From an uncultured Verrucomicrobia subdivision 3 bacterium (GTDB taxonomy: Bacteria > Verrucomicrobiota > Verrucomicrobiia > Limisphaerales > UBA11358), in NCBI GenBank assembly GCA_903895255.1, contig CAITTG010000072.1, positions 20,061 to 84,060 of the forward strand: a stretch of 64,000 bases of DNA. Direction: 5' to 3'. Position numbers and translations under genes: made by a program. A model generated the notes under the pieces. The model made no database searches. It was given only the letters and a program-made list of their open reading frames with translations, and had not been told where the DNA came from. Shown here one piece after another: positions 8,053 to 17,606 of the stretch; position 1 is the first letter of the stretch, and each line of letters opens with the position of its first letter.

Positions 8053-10466
8053 AAACGCTCACGCTTGTCCTGCTTTTAGTGCTCGCCGGCCTGGATCTCC
8101 GGGCGCAAATCCCCGCGCTGTCCCCGGAGGCCCAGGCCGTGGCCGCCGCCCGCCGCCTGGCCCGCCGCCAGGCCATGATGACCAACAACCCGGCCGCCGC
8201 CGCCCCCGCCGCCCTCGGCTCACTGCCATCCACCTCCCCCATCCTTCCCGGTGTCCATGCGAGTGCTCCGCCGGACGCCAATGGTGCCGGCGGCAACCCG
8301 GGAAGCACCGACACCACCGCCAATACAGGTGTCGCCGACAACGTCCCCTCCCCGGAGGAAATCATTCCGGCGAACACGATTAATTTTCAAGGCGTGGATG
8401 TGAACCAGGTACTGGAGGTCTATGCCAAACTGGTTGGCCGCACCCTGCTGCGCGGGCAGGTGCCCCAGGCCTCGATCATTCTGAAAACCGAAACCGCGCT
8501 GACCAAGGCCGAGGTCATCCAGGCCCTGCAAGCCGTGCTCTCCCTGAACGGGGTCGCGCTCATTGACGTCGGCGACAAATTTGTCAAAGTGCTGCCCATC
8601 ACCGAGGCCGGCACTGCGGGTGGAAAATTCAATTCGGCGGACGCCGCCCACCTACCCGAACTGGGCACTTATGTCACCCACATTGTCCAATTGAAGTATC
8701 TCAAACCCAGCGTGGTGGTGCCCTTGATCACCCCCTTCTCCAAACTGGCCAACGCGGTGGTGCCGATTGAGGACAACGGCATTCTAGTGCTGCGGGATAA
8801 CGCCGAAAACGTCAAACGCATGCTCGAAATGATCGACCGCATCGACGTCAGTGTTCCCGCCGAATACATCTCCGAAGTCATCCCCATCAAATACGCCCAA
8901 GCCTCGGACATCGCCAACGCCTTGAACAGCCTCGGCGGCAGCGGCGGCAGCAGCACCGTCAGCATCGGCAGCTCCTCGAGCAGTCGCGTCAATGGCATCA
9001 GCGGGAACCACTCCGGCGGCTTTGGCGGTTCCTCGGGCGGCTTCGGTGGTTCGGGTGGTTACGGCGGCACGGGCGGCGGCCTCAATGGCATCAGCGGCGG
9101 GGGCGGCATCGGTGGTTCCACGTTTGGCTCCCAGGGCCAGACCAGCGCCTTCGGCTCGACGGGCAGCACGGCCAACGGCACCCCGGCCACGGGCAGCAGC
9201 TTTCAGCAGCGCTTGAATTCCATCATTTCCCGCGCTAGCGCCGATGGCGGCAAGCAGGACGCCATCCAGGTGTTTGGCCAGACCAAGATCATTGCCGACC
9301 AGCGCAGCAACGCCCTCCTCGTCTTCGCCACGCGCGCCGACATGGAAAACATCAAACACGTCATCAACCAGCTCGACGTGCTGCTCGCGCAGGTCTTGAT
9401 CGAGGCCGTCATCATGGATGTGAACCTGGGCAGCACTCTGAATTACGGCGTCTCGGTCGCCCAAGGACCGCAAAATTATGGTAACACCCAGGGCGGTCCC
9501 ATTACCGGAGCGGGTGGGGCCGTGAATGGACCATCCCTGCAAGGCCTGGTCAACGGCTTGAAAAACGGGCTCACCAACTCCTACTCGGGCAATAATTTGG
9601 GCGCGGGCATCAGCTATTTCGGCAACATCGGCCCCAACTGGGACGTGGCCATGTCGGCGGTGGCCAACGACAACAACGCCACCGTCATCCAGCGCCCCCG
9701 CATCCAAACCTCCCAAGCCAAACCTGCCACCTTCTTCGTCGGCAACACCGTGCCCTATGTCACGGGCACTTATTATGGCGGCGGTTACGCCGGCGGCAAC
9801 AGTTCGCAGTACTCTCAGCTCTCCGTCGGTGTCGAACTGGATGTCACCCCGTTCATCAATCCGGACGGCCTGGTGGTCATGGACATCAACCAGGAAATTG
9901 ATGACATCCAGGGCTACACGTCAATTGATGGGAACCAGGTGCCGAACACCGACAAGCGCACCCTCTCCTCGGAAATCGCCGTCCGCAGTCTCGACACCAT
10001 CATGATGGGCGGCTTCATTCGCACCGACAAATCCAAGACTCTCTCCGGGGTTCCGATCCTGATGGACATCCCCATTCTGGGCGCCCTGTTCAGCAACCAT
10101 GCCAGCAGCAAGTCCCGCGAAGAACTCCTCGTATTAATGCGCCCAACGGTCATGACCACCCCGGAGGCTGCCGCAGCCCAGACCCTGCGTGAGGAACGCC
10201 GCCTGCCCGGTATTTCCGCCGCCGCCGCCGACGACACCGCTTATGAACGTTCAATGGTCGCCGCCGAGCGCAAGGCCGAGATGGAACGCGCCAAGGCCAA
10301 GGGCCAGAGTGACGGCTTCTACAGCGACACCAACACGCTGCTGGAAACCGACCGCCTGAATGTCACCACCAACACCCCGCCCCCGGTTTATCAATTCACC
10401 CCGGTGATCCCCAACCAGCCCGGGACGCCGGCGGTTCCCGGCCAGCCGGTGACGCCCAACCCATAA
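8049..10466 (+). CDS. Secretin GspD-like outer-membrane channel
   Basis: An 805-residue precursor with a signal peptide (residues 1-20, ending LDLRAQ). It contains N0/N1-type ring domains (TINFQGVDVNQVLEVYAKL near residue 110 and a second repeat near 220). A glycine- and serine-rich insert runs from about 295 to 385, and the conserved secretin domain from about 440 to 700 ends with the LSGVPILMDIPILGALF signature. Secretins form the outer-membrane pore of type II secretion and type IV pili. The long glycine/serine insert within an N-domain is larger than in textbook GspD. It is the last gene of the operon. Confidence 0.93.
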   Translation: MKTLTLVLLLVLAGLDLRAQIPALSPEAQAVAAARRLARRQAMMTNNPAAAAPAALGSLPSTSPILPGVHASAPPDANGAGGNPGSTDTTANTGVADNVPSPEEIIPANTINFQGVDVNQVLEVYAKLVGRTLLRGQVPQASIILKTETALTKAEVIQALQAVLSLNGVALIDVGDKFVKVLPITEAGTAGGKFNSADAAHLPELGTYVTHIVQLKYLKPSVVVPLITPFSKLANAVVPIEDNGILVLRDNAENVKRMLEMIDRIDVSVPAEYISEVIPIKYAQASDIANALNSLGGSGGSSTVSIGSSSSSRVNGISGNHSGGFGGSSGGFGGSGGYGGTGGGLNGISGGGGIGGSTFGSQGQTSAFGSTGSTANGTPATGSSFQQRLNSIISRASADGGKQDAIQVFGQTKIIADQRSNALLVFATRADMENIKHVINQLDVLLAQVLIEAVIMDVNLGSTLNYGVSVAQGPQNYGNTQGGPITGAGGAVNGPSLQGLVNGLKNGLTNSYSGNNLGAGISYFGNIGPNWDVAMSAVANDNNATVIQRPRIQTSQAKPATFFVGNTVPYVTGTYYGGGYAGGNSSQYSQLSVGVELDVTPFINPDGLVVMDINQEIDDIQGYTSIDGNQVPNTDKRTLSSEIAVRSLDTIMMGGFIRTDKSKTLSGVPILMDIPILGALFSNHASSKSREELLVLMRPTVMTTPEAAAAQTLREERRLPGISAAAADDTAYERSMVAAERKAEMERAKAKGQSDGFYSDTNTLLETDRLNVTTNTPPPVYQFTPVIPNQPGTPAVPGQPVTPNP

Positions 10467-10506
10467 TCATCCAGCGGCGAACGGCGAGGCAACCGATCCG
10501 CGGCTT

Positions 10507-10524
10507 TGGCGTGGATCAACGCCA
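10507..10524 (+). terminator. Hairpin after the secretin gene
   Basis: TGGCGT-N6-ACGCCA forms a perfect six-pair stem 41 bases after the gspD stop. No T run follows, so it is at best a weak terminator or an mRNA 3'-end stabilising hairpin. The rest of the 185-base convergent spacer contains a run of nine C near 10637 and nothing else I recognise. Confidence 0.3.
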
Positions 10525-10651
10525 GTTGCTGCAGACGCGAACCCCACCTCGCCGGGCAGCATTTCCGAGGGTCCCCGTGTGCCGGTTTTCACCCCGCGAA
10601 GCCCGAATCAGTCCGCCCCTTTCGCGAGCCGCGATGGACTCCCCCCCCCGC

Positions 10652-13585
10652 TCACTTCCGCGCCGGTGAGTTGGTAAACACCGTTGGGTTGTTGGTGTTG
10701 GCTGCGGGAATCAGGTTCTCCAGGGTTTTAAAAGGGTGCAGCGGTGCCATGATCAATTTGGCCACATCATTTAGCGGCGCCATTTTTGGATCCCCGAGGG
10801 TGCCCGTCACCTTGTATTCAAACAACTTGCTGACGGGCCAGGAAATGACATGGATGATCTCGCCCAGACCAGGCGTATCCCGCAAGATCTGGGTCGTGGC
10901 GCGGGCGTTTAAGTTTTCGTGCAAATCCACCGTGCCGGCATACCGCAGGCGCATCATGGTGGAATGAATTTCCAGGTCGCTGGAAAAAATCACCCCGTTG
11001 GTCATGGTGAATATGCCCGCGGCATCCGTGGCCCGGCTGCTGCCCAGCCCGGGGCTCAGGGCATTCAGGGCGGGCGAGAGGATGCCGAACATGGGCGCAT
11101 CCCAAATCAAACCATCCTGCAAGGTGGCATTGCCATAACCACTCATGGCCTGCCAGTTGGTGGAGTTGCCGCTGGTTACCACCAGCCGGCCGCCCACCAA
11201 ACCTTCAAGCTGGTTGGTGGGGGAGGCCAGCCCCGCAATCAGCCGGTGCAGGTTCGCATTCGTGATGTCAAAGGCAAATTGGAAATCCGTCCCGGCCCGC
11301 GGTCGGAAATCAAAAAGCGCCCAGCCACTGGCCCGTCCCTGATAAAATTCCGCGCTCAAATTCGTCAACAAGAGCGTGGGGCCAAACCAGTGGGCGGAAC
11401 CTTCGATCCGCTGGCTCTCAAACCGCAACCAGCGGAAGGGGGCGCCGCGCAGGATGTCCACCTGCAAATCCTCCGCCTCGATTTGCTGGTTGTCCTCGGA
11501 GGATTTCAACGAGACAAAACCATTGACCCGGGCCGTGGGTGGCGTCAAAAACTGGTAAGGCTCCAGGGTGTGACCGGTCTTGGGGCCGATGGCGTTCGCG
11601 ATGGCTTGCGGCTCCGCGGTGCTGTAACCGTTGACAAAATAAATCCGGTGCTCATTTAAATCCACCCGGATCTGATCCGCGCTCAGTTTCTGGCTGCCCT
11701 GGCGGCGGTCGGCCTGCGGGTGGTTAAAGGCGATGACGAGGTTGGAATAAGTGATCCCGGTGGTCAGATGATCCAGTTCCCCGCCCCGCGCGGCAAAGTT
11801 GGTCAGGGCCAGTTGGCCCGCCACCGCCAGGGTTTCCGCCTGGTGCAACTGGCCATCAATCGTGAGATCCAGCGCCAGGGGTTCATGAAAGGTCAGCCGG
11901 CCCACTTCGCGGATGGCCCCCTTGGTTTTTAAAAACGGGCGGATTTGGTTCACATCAAACGCACCCTGAACGCGGGCCGTGAACCGCTTGGTCGATTCAT
12001 CCTCGGCGGCATTCAGGCGGAGGCGGGTGAGCTGCCGGGCCACCTGCAAATCGGCCACCTGCCACACATGGTTCGAATAAGCGAAGCGGGTTTGCACCGT
12101 GTCCAAATCCACCCCGCTCACGGTGGGATGGGTTGCCGCCACGCTGCCCGCAACCGCGACCGGAATCTCGCGCCGCCCCGGCCATGCGGATAAATCCAGC
12201 GTGCCGGCGGCCTGGACGGCGGGGAAATCCTGCCAGGTGAACCAACCCAGCCGCTCCCGGGTCAGCGGCGGCAGCCAGGGTGCCACGATGCTGGGATCGA
12301 AATTCGAGGCATTGGTAAACCACAGCCGCTGCCGGGCGGCATCAAAGTCCAGCGCCGCCGCGAGCCGGCCCCCGCCCAGATTCATGACGAGGTTGGTCAC
12401 CACCAGCTTCGGGGCCCGCCAGAAGCCGTTGGCGGAGGCGGTTGCCACCTGCAATGGCTCGGCCACGAACCGGCTGAAGCTGGCCGACCAGTCAAGCTCG
12501 CAGGGCGGCAGATTGCTCCCCACACCCGGCCAGCTCACCGGGCGGGCCGGCATGCCCAAAGCCGTCACGTGCGCGCCCAGTTGCAAGGTCGCCACCGAAA
12601 ATTCCGGCCCGGGCGCCCGCATCCGCGCCGTTTGCAAGTGGAGGCTCAGCGCCAGTTCTGGAGCATGCCAAAAACCGCCGGCCGTCACCGCTGCCGCGCT
12701 CACATTCGCCGCCCGCATTTGGGTGAAATGCGCCGACCATGCCAGCCGGTAGGGTTGCAGATTGGTCCAGATTCCCGGCACCAGCGGGTTGGTCGGATAA
12801 TTAGCCAGGGCGGCCAGGCTGGCATTCAATTGGAGTTGCCGCGCGCTGAACCACGGCGTGTGGGCGGCCGGGGCCGTGATATTCAATCGGATGGCAAAGG
12901 AATTAATCTCCCGCGCATCACCCTCGATATTCAAGGTCAGCCGCGGCGCTCCCTCCAGCCGAATCTTTCCGACGATTTCGGAAAGCGTTTGCAACCGCTG
13001 CTGCCAGTTCGCCGGCGTGCCGTTGGTGCTGGGGCGAAAGATGTCCCAATTCCGCAACTCGCTGGCGTGGGCCACATCCCCGGAAAGCGCCAGCGTCGCG
13101 CCTTTGAAACCGGCCTGAAAATTATCCAGCGACCAGGTGTCACTGCCCGGAAACCGCACATCGGTTTGGATGTTGGTCAGTTCCAAGGTCGTGGCGGCCC
13201 CGCCGGCGGCCACCACGGGCACCGCCAGACACCCCCCGCGCACGACCAGACCCTGCACTTCCCAACGACCGTGCAGCAGTCGCTCAAAATCGAGCAGCAA
13301 CTGCACTTCCCCAAGCGTCAGCGTCGGGCTGTTGGCATTGCCCGCCGCGCCCACCCGCACTCGCTCCACCACAATTCCCCGCGTCATCCGCATGCGCATC
13401 CGGTCAAATTCCAGGTGCACGCCGCGTTGCTCCAGGCTGGCCAGCAGGGGATCCTTGAGAAAAGCGGGCAGGCCGATTTGATTGAAGTACAGCAGCACGC
13501 AGGCAGCCACGAGGAGGACCAGCAGCACGGCGATCCGCAAACAGCGGAAACCAATTCGACACCCGCGCCAGAAACGGGAAGCCAT
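10652..13585 (-). CDS. AsmA-like inner-membrane anchored protein
   Basis: A 977-residue protein with an N-terminal membrane anchor (about residues 15-35) and a long periplasmic beta-rich region of repeated FKG/LSG-type strands. The last 180 residues (GGRLVVTSGNSTNW, then GLIWDAPMFGILSPAL and a KVTGTLGDPKMAPL end) match the AsmA-like C-terminal domain. AsmA/TamB-type proteins are thought to bridge the envelope and move phospholipids. It is the last gene of a tight five-gene operon and starts one base after the DUF4340 stop, which ties it to the GldA/F/G-like transporter. Confidence 0.75.
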   Translation of the reverse strand: MASRFWRGCRIGFRCLRIAVLLVLLVAACVLLYFNQIGLPAFLKDPLLASLEQRGVHLEFDRMRMRMTRGIVVERVRVGAAGNANSPTLTLGEVQLLLDFERLLHGRWEVQGLVVRGGCLAVPVVAAGGAATTLELTNIQTDVRFPGSDTWSLDNFQAGFKGATLALSGDVAHASELRNWDIFRPSTNGTPANWQQRLQTLSEIVGKIRLEGAPRLTLNIEGDAREINSFAIRLNITAPAAHTPWFSARQLQLNASLAALANYPTNPLVPGIWTNLQPYRLAWSAHFTQMRAANVSAAAVTAGGFWHAPELALSLHLQTARMRAPGPEFSVATLQLGAHVTALGMPARPVSWPGVGSNLPPCELDWSASFSRFVAEPLQVATASANGFWRAPKLVVTNLVMNLGGGRLAAALDFDAARQRLWFTNASNFDPSIVAPWLPPLTRERLGWFTWQDFPAVQAAGTLDLSAWPGRREIPVAVAGSVAATHPTVSGVDLDTVQTRFAYSNHVWQVADLQVARQLTRLRLNAAEDESTKRFTARVQGAFDVNQIRPFLKTKGAIREVGRLTFHEPLALDLTIDGQLHQAETLAVAGQLALTNFAARGGELDHLTTGITYSNLVIAFNHPQADRRQGSQKLSADQIRVDLNEHRIYFVNGYSTAEPQAIANAIGPKTGHTLEPYQFLTPPTARVNGFVSLKSSEDNQQIEAEDLQVDILRGAPFRWLRFESQRIEGSAHWFGPTLLLTNLSAEFYQGRASGWALFDFRPRAGTDFQFAFDITNANLHRLIAGLASPTNQLEGLVGGRLVVTSGNSTNWQAMSGYGNATLQDGLIWDAPMFGILSPALNALSPGLGSSRATDAAGIFTMTNGVIFSSDLEIHSTMMRLRYAGTVDLHENLNARATTQILRDTPGLGEIIHVISWPVSKLFEYKVTGTLGDPKMAPLNDVAKLIMAPLHPFKTLENLIPAANTNNPTVFTNSPARK

Positions 13586-13586
13586 A

Positions 13587-15374
13587 TCAGGGGCCGTTGG
13601 CGGGAATGGTGAGATAATTCAGCACCAACTCGTAAAGGGTGGCCGAGGCGATGAAAGCCCAGCGTTCGCCATCCAGGGTCACCAGGGCCAGCGGCTGGTT
13701 TGCAATCGGATTGCCAAAATCCAGGGTCCGCTTCTGGCCATTTTTGAGCTCGAGCACCAGCTGCAGACTGTTGGTCGTGACCCCGAACAACTCGGGCTTG
13801 GTGATTTTGCGCGCCACCCAGCCAATGGCCGCCAGATCGCCCAGTTGGTGGGCCGTTTCCTCAATGGTGGGCGGATACACCTGCCCGGGGGAACCGGCGG
13901 CCAGGGACCACAGGTTGCGGCCGCTGTGGAGCAATTGCCGGGTCTGGCCGTTTTGATGCACGGTGATGCCGGTGATATCCTGCTCCGGAAAATTCCAGAT
14001 CCGGCGGGCGCGAAACTCCCAGCCGGATTCGGGAATCCGGTTCAAATCAGTGGGATCCAGCGCATAGATGAAATCCTCATCGGACCGTCGCACAAAAACA
14101 CCGTTGGTTTGCGGTGCGCTGAAGGCGAGTTGCACGAGCGCATGGTTCGTGTCCCCGGCGGTGGGGCGAAGCGTGATTTGGATGAATGGTTTGGCCAGCC
14201 CGTAATGTTGCAAATCCGGCGCGGTCGCCACATCACTCACAAAATCGGTCGCCTTCAGCCCGGCCAGCAGCTTGATAAACGTTTGCACGTTCTCCGCATC
14301 CACCGGAAACGTTTCCCCGGCCACCTGCCAGCCACCGGCGGCGCGTTGCTGCAGGATGAAGTGATTGGGGCTGTCCGCAACCACGATTTCCAATTCATTG
14401 ACGGGTGACGTCAGGTCCACCAGGTGGGTGTCCCGGAAATCATTCACGGAGCCGTGCCAGGGATTGAAGGAATCCTTCGCCGTGGTCACCACCCCGCTCC
14501 AGCCTTCCCGCCGGGCAAATACCAGGGCGGGGTTGTTCGTCGCGACATTGCCGGTATGAATTCCCTCCGGCAGCGCGCCCGCGTGCCCCACCCACAAGTC
14601 AAGACTGGCCGGCTGCAATCCATAGGCGCTCAAATCCGCCCGCGGATCATCCGTCACAAAATCGGCCACGCGGGTGGTGCGCAGTTGCTGCAGCGCCCGG
14701 TTGATCCGGTCGCTGTCCGCGCGGGCCAGCAGCGGCCGCGTCATCCGCCACAAATGATTCGTGGCGTCGAGCTGCAGTTCAATGACCTTGGCCCCGTTGG
14801 TCAGCACGATGCTGTCGTAATTGCCGCTGGCATTGACCAGGGTGGTTTCGCGCCACTCGGCGGCGCTCGCGGGCAGGTATTTCAGCCAGCCGGCGTCGGT
14901 GACAAACGCGCCATCCACCCCCACGACCCGGAGGAACACTTGGTCGCCCGGCGCGGTGAGCCGGCCGATTTGGAGTTGCCACTGCTGGTCGGGAGCGTCA
15001 ATGACCAGCGACATGCTCGGATGATCAAAACCATAATCCTGCTCGCTGGCGGGCAACTGGCGCAATTCAGCCGCCGAGATGCGCGTGACCGGGGTTAGCT
15101 TGGCCAGCGCGTCCAGCAGCGCTTGAATGCCCGCCGTCTGCGCGGGATAAATCAGCGGCTTGGACAAAATCCAGCCGGCATTGGTCCGGTCCGCGCGGAT
15201 CTCCAGCGCCTTCAAGGGAATCACCTGGACACTCGTGGCCGCGGCAAAAGGAAAGGCCGGCCAGCCCCGCGTGGCAGCCGGCGGTTCCGGCTGGAAATGG
15301 CGGTTGAGCAGGCAGATGGTGGCAAACAAACCCGCCGCCAGCACCAACCATAGCCAGGTGTTTTTTGAGTTCAT
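13587..15374 (-). CDS. DUF4340 domain protein
   Basis: A 595-residue protein with a single N-terminal membrane anchor (WLWLVLAAGLFATICLL) and a large periplasmic region made of DUF4340-type repeats. Typical segments are WILSKPL, then QALLDALAKL, and a later VDAENVQTFIKLLAGL. This family regularly follows GldG-like genes in Bacteroidetes, Verrucomicrobia and Planctomycetes. Its biochemical role is unknown. It overlaps the end of the GldG-like gene by one base (TAATG), so it is almost certainly co-translated. Confidence 0.85.
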   Translation of the reverse strand: MNSKNTWLWLVLAAGLFATICLLNRHFQPEPPAATRGWPAFPFAAATSVQVIPLKALEIRADRTNAGWILSKPLIYPAQTAGIQALLDALAKLTPVTRISAAELRQLPASEQDYGFDHPSMSLVIDAPDQQWQLQIGRLTAPGDQVFLRVVGVDGAFVTDAGWLKYLPASAAEWRETTLVNASGNYDSIVLTNGAKVIELQLDATNHLWRMTRPLLARADSDRINRALQQLRTTRVADFVTDDPRADLSAYGLQPASLDLWVGHAGALPEGIHTGNVATNNPALVFARREGWSGVVTTAKDSFNPWHGSVNDFRDTHLVDLTSPVNELEIVVADSPNHFILQQRAAGGWQVAGETFPVDAENVQTFIKLLAGLKATDFVSDVATAPDLQHYGLAKPFIQITLRPTAGDTNHALVQLAFSAPQTNGVFVRRSDEDFIYALDPTDLNRIPESGWEFRARRIWNFPEQDITGITVHQNGQTRQLLHSGRNLWSLAAGSPGQVYPPTIEETAHQLGDLAAIGWVARKITKPELFGVTTNSLQLVLELKNGQKRTLDFGNPIANQPLALVTLDGERWAFIASATLYELVLNYLTIPANGP

Positions 15375-16852
15375 TATTTCCTCCGCACGAGCCAGACCAA
15401 CCCGCCCAGCATCAGGACCGCGCCCGGCAGGGCCCCCAGCAATATCCAGCGTGACTGGCGCTGCCGGGCCTCGGTCATCAACAATCGGTATTCCGTGACT
15501 TTTTGCGGGGCGATTCCCATCACCAGCGCGTTGCGATCCAGCAGCCAGTTGATGGCTGAATCCAGGAAATCGCGGTCACCGACATCCTCAATGTAATAAT
15601 TGCCCAGAAAAATGGAGTCGCCGGCCACCACCATCCGGGTGATGCCCCGGGGGGTGGCCACGCCCGCCATGGATTTTTGCTCCACCGCCACCATCAAGGG
15701 ATAGCTCCGCGGCGGTTCAGATTTGTCGATGCCCAGGGTGCTGGTGGCCCCGGAAAACGCCAGTTCCCGCACGTCAGGTGGATTGGCCGGCGGGGTGGCC
15801 CAGGCCACCTTCGCGACCGGCCGGGGCAGCACCATGTGCAGGGAACGCTGCGCCAGCGGCGCGACGATGGGGTGCTTGCTGAAATCCAACACTTGAATAT
15901 CCAGTCCTTTGTTGGGGGAGTTTTCCAGATCCTTGACATAATCCGCCATCACATTGACACCCCATTTTTGCAAAATCGGTTCCAAGCCGGTGGGATGGTC
16001 GATGGACAGGTAGTCAAACAAGGCAAAGAGTCGTCCGCCCTGCGCGAGATACTGGTCAATCTTCTGCAATTCGCTTTCCGCCAGGGGTTGCGTGGGGGCG
16101 GCAATAATTAGCAGGTTGCAATCCGCCGGCACGTCCTGGTCGCCCAGCAATTTCAGATTCGCCACCGTCAAATTATTTTGCGCCAGCACGAGGCCAAACG
16201 TCAGATAGCCGCGCTGCTTGTCCGCGTCCTTCAATGAGGGTTCGCCGTGACCCTGCAAAAAGTAGGCCTTCAGCGGCTGGGGATTGGCGAGCGCCAGCAA
16301 CCGCGAGGTGAAGAGCATTTCCCCGCTGAAGGTCACGGGCTTCTTGAGAAACTCCAGCTCCTTCTCCCCGCTGGTCTGTTTGACACTGTTCAGGACGTAT
16401 TGGGTCAGCGCGTCTCCGTCCACAAACCCCAGCCGGCCGCCCTCGTCAAAGATCACCATGTCCTTGTCCGAGCTTAATTTGTATTGTTGTTTGGTCTTTT
16501 CCGCCTCGCCGGGATCGCGCACATAATCCACCGTGCGCACGACGATGTTGCCATTCACGTTCTGGTACTCATGGAGCAACGCCAGAATGGCCGGGTAAAA
16601 TTCTTCCGTCCGGTCGTAATACAGCGTCACCGTCACCTGGTTGGTGATGGCTTGCAGCACATTGACCGTGCGCGTGGAAAGCTGGATGCGGGTTTGGGAG
16701 CTCAGATAAAACCGCGTGAAAAATTGCGACCCCAGGTAGTTGAGCATCACCACCACCGCCACCACCAGCAAGGTGCGCAGTGTCAGGTCAAAGCCCACGC
16801 GCCACCGGCGGAACGGCGTGAAGCTGGGTGGCGGTTGGGGTTGGTCAGCCAT
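15374..16852 (-). CDS. GldG-like ABC transporter auxiliary protein
   Basis: A 492-residue protein. It has an N-terminal membrane helix (residues about 25-45), a long extracytoplasmic region with the GldG/IFT52-like fold (GHGEPSLKDADKQRG near residue 205, then LLIIAAPTQPL and GGRLFALFDYL), and a second helix close to the C-terminus (LLGALPGAVLMLGGLVWLV) ending in RRK. In gliding Bacteroidetes GldG works with GldA and GldF. In Verrucomicrobia the same trio occurs without known gliding, so its function here is open. It lies between the permease and DUF4340 genes with gaps of one base or less. Confidence 0.88.
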   Translation of the reverse strand: MADQPQPPPSFTPFRRWRVGFDLTLRTLLVVAVVVMLNYLGSQFFTRFYLSSQTRIQLSTRTVNVLQAITNQVTVTLYYDRTEEFYPAILALLHEYQNVNGNIVVRTVDYVRDPGEAEKTKQQYKLSSDKDMVIFDEGGRLGFVDGDALTQYVLNSVKQTSGEKELEFLKKPVTFSGEMLFTSRLLALANPQPLKAYFLQGHGEPSLKDADKQRGYLTFGLVLAQNNLTVANLKLLGDQDVPADCNLLIIAAPTQPLAESELQKIDQYLAQGGRLFALFDYLSIDHPTGLEPILQKWGVNVMADYVKDLENSPNKGLDIQVLDFSKHPIVAPLAQRSLHMVLPRPVAKVAWATPPANPPDVRELAFSGATSTLGIDKSEPPRSYPLMVAVEQKSMAGVATPRGITRMVVAGDSIFLGNYYIEDVGDRDFLDSAINWLLDRNALVMGIAPQKVTEYRLLMTEARQRQSRWILLGALPGAVLMLGGLVWLVRRK

Positions 16853-16853
16853 G

Positions 16854-17606
16854 TTATTTCCAGCGCCGGCTTTCCACCACGCGCAAAGTGAGAAACAAAA
16901 AAACCAAGGTCAGGGAGGTGTAAAAAATCACCGCCCGCGTATCCACCACCCCGCGGGCAAAATCCCGCATTTGCCCGAACAAACCGAAATATGACACCAC
17001 GCTCGTCTGCCACTGCGCCGTCACGGGAATCCGCTCCGCCAAAAATCCCAGCGCGAAAAGGCTCATGCCCAGGACAAAACTAATAATGGCAGCGGTCATC
17101 TGGGTGCGCGACAGAGCGGAGGCAAAGCAGCCAAGCGAGAGAAAAAGCGCGCCCACCAGAAATATCCCCAGATAGGTCCCCACAACCGTGCCCGGATCCA
17201 TCGCCCCGGGCTGGTTCGTAAAATGTCCCACCACAAACAGGCAGGCCAGCAGCGGCAACCACATGATCAGGTAGAAGATGAGCGCCGCCGTAAACTTCGA
17301 GGCCACCACTTCCAGGTCACTGACCGGCGTCGTCATCAACGTCTCATAGGTGCCGGCGGATTTTTCCAGGGCAAACAAGCGCATGGTGATTACCGGACCG
17401 GCCACCAGTACGATCAGCCAGAAGAAATACGTGCCATAAAACATTTCCGTAACCGGCACGGGCGAGGGGTCCGATCCCAGGTTCGTCAGCAGCACCACAA
17501 AGCCCAAGCCGATCAACAGGGTCACGGCCGCAATGATGATGTAGCCCGTGACCGATAGAAACAAGGCGGCCAGTTCACGGCGGGCGAGCGTCAGGTAAAT
17601 ATTCAT
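16854..17606 (-). CDS. ABC transporter permease (GldF / ABC-2 type)
   Basis: A 250-residue integral membrane protein with six hydrophobic segments, consistent with an ABC-2 type permease. The segment ITMRLFALEKSAGTYETLMT is the typical cytoplasmic motif of GldF/NosY-like permeases, where the enzyme contacts the ATPase. Its start codon overlaps the ATPase stop (ATGA at 17603-17606). The substrate is unknown. Confidence 0.9.
   Translation of the reverse strand: MNIYLTLARRELAALFLSVTGYIIIAAVTLLIGLGFVVLLTNLGSDPSPVPVTEMFYGTYFFWLIVLVAGPVITMRLFALEKSAGTYETLMTTPVSDLEVVASKFTAALIFYLIMWLPLLACLFVVGHFTNQPGAMDPGTVVGTYLGIFLVGALFLSLGCFASALSRTQMTAAIISFVLGMSLFALGFLAERIPVTAQWQTSVVSYFGLFGQMRDFARGVVDTRAVIFYTSLTLVFLFLTLRVVESRRWK

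Noticed and set aside
8784..9716. 310-residue minus-strand frame opposite the secretin gene
   Set aside because: It mirrors the Gly/Ser-rich coding strand; composition is explained by the sense gene and no family is seen.
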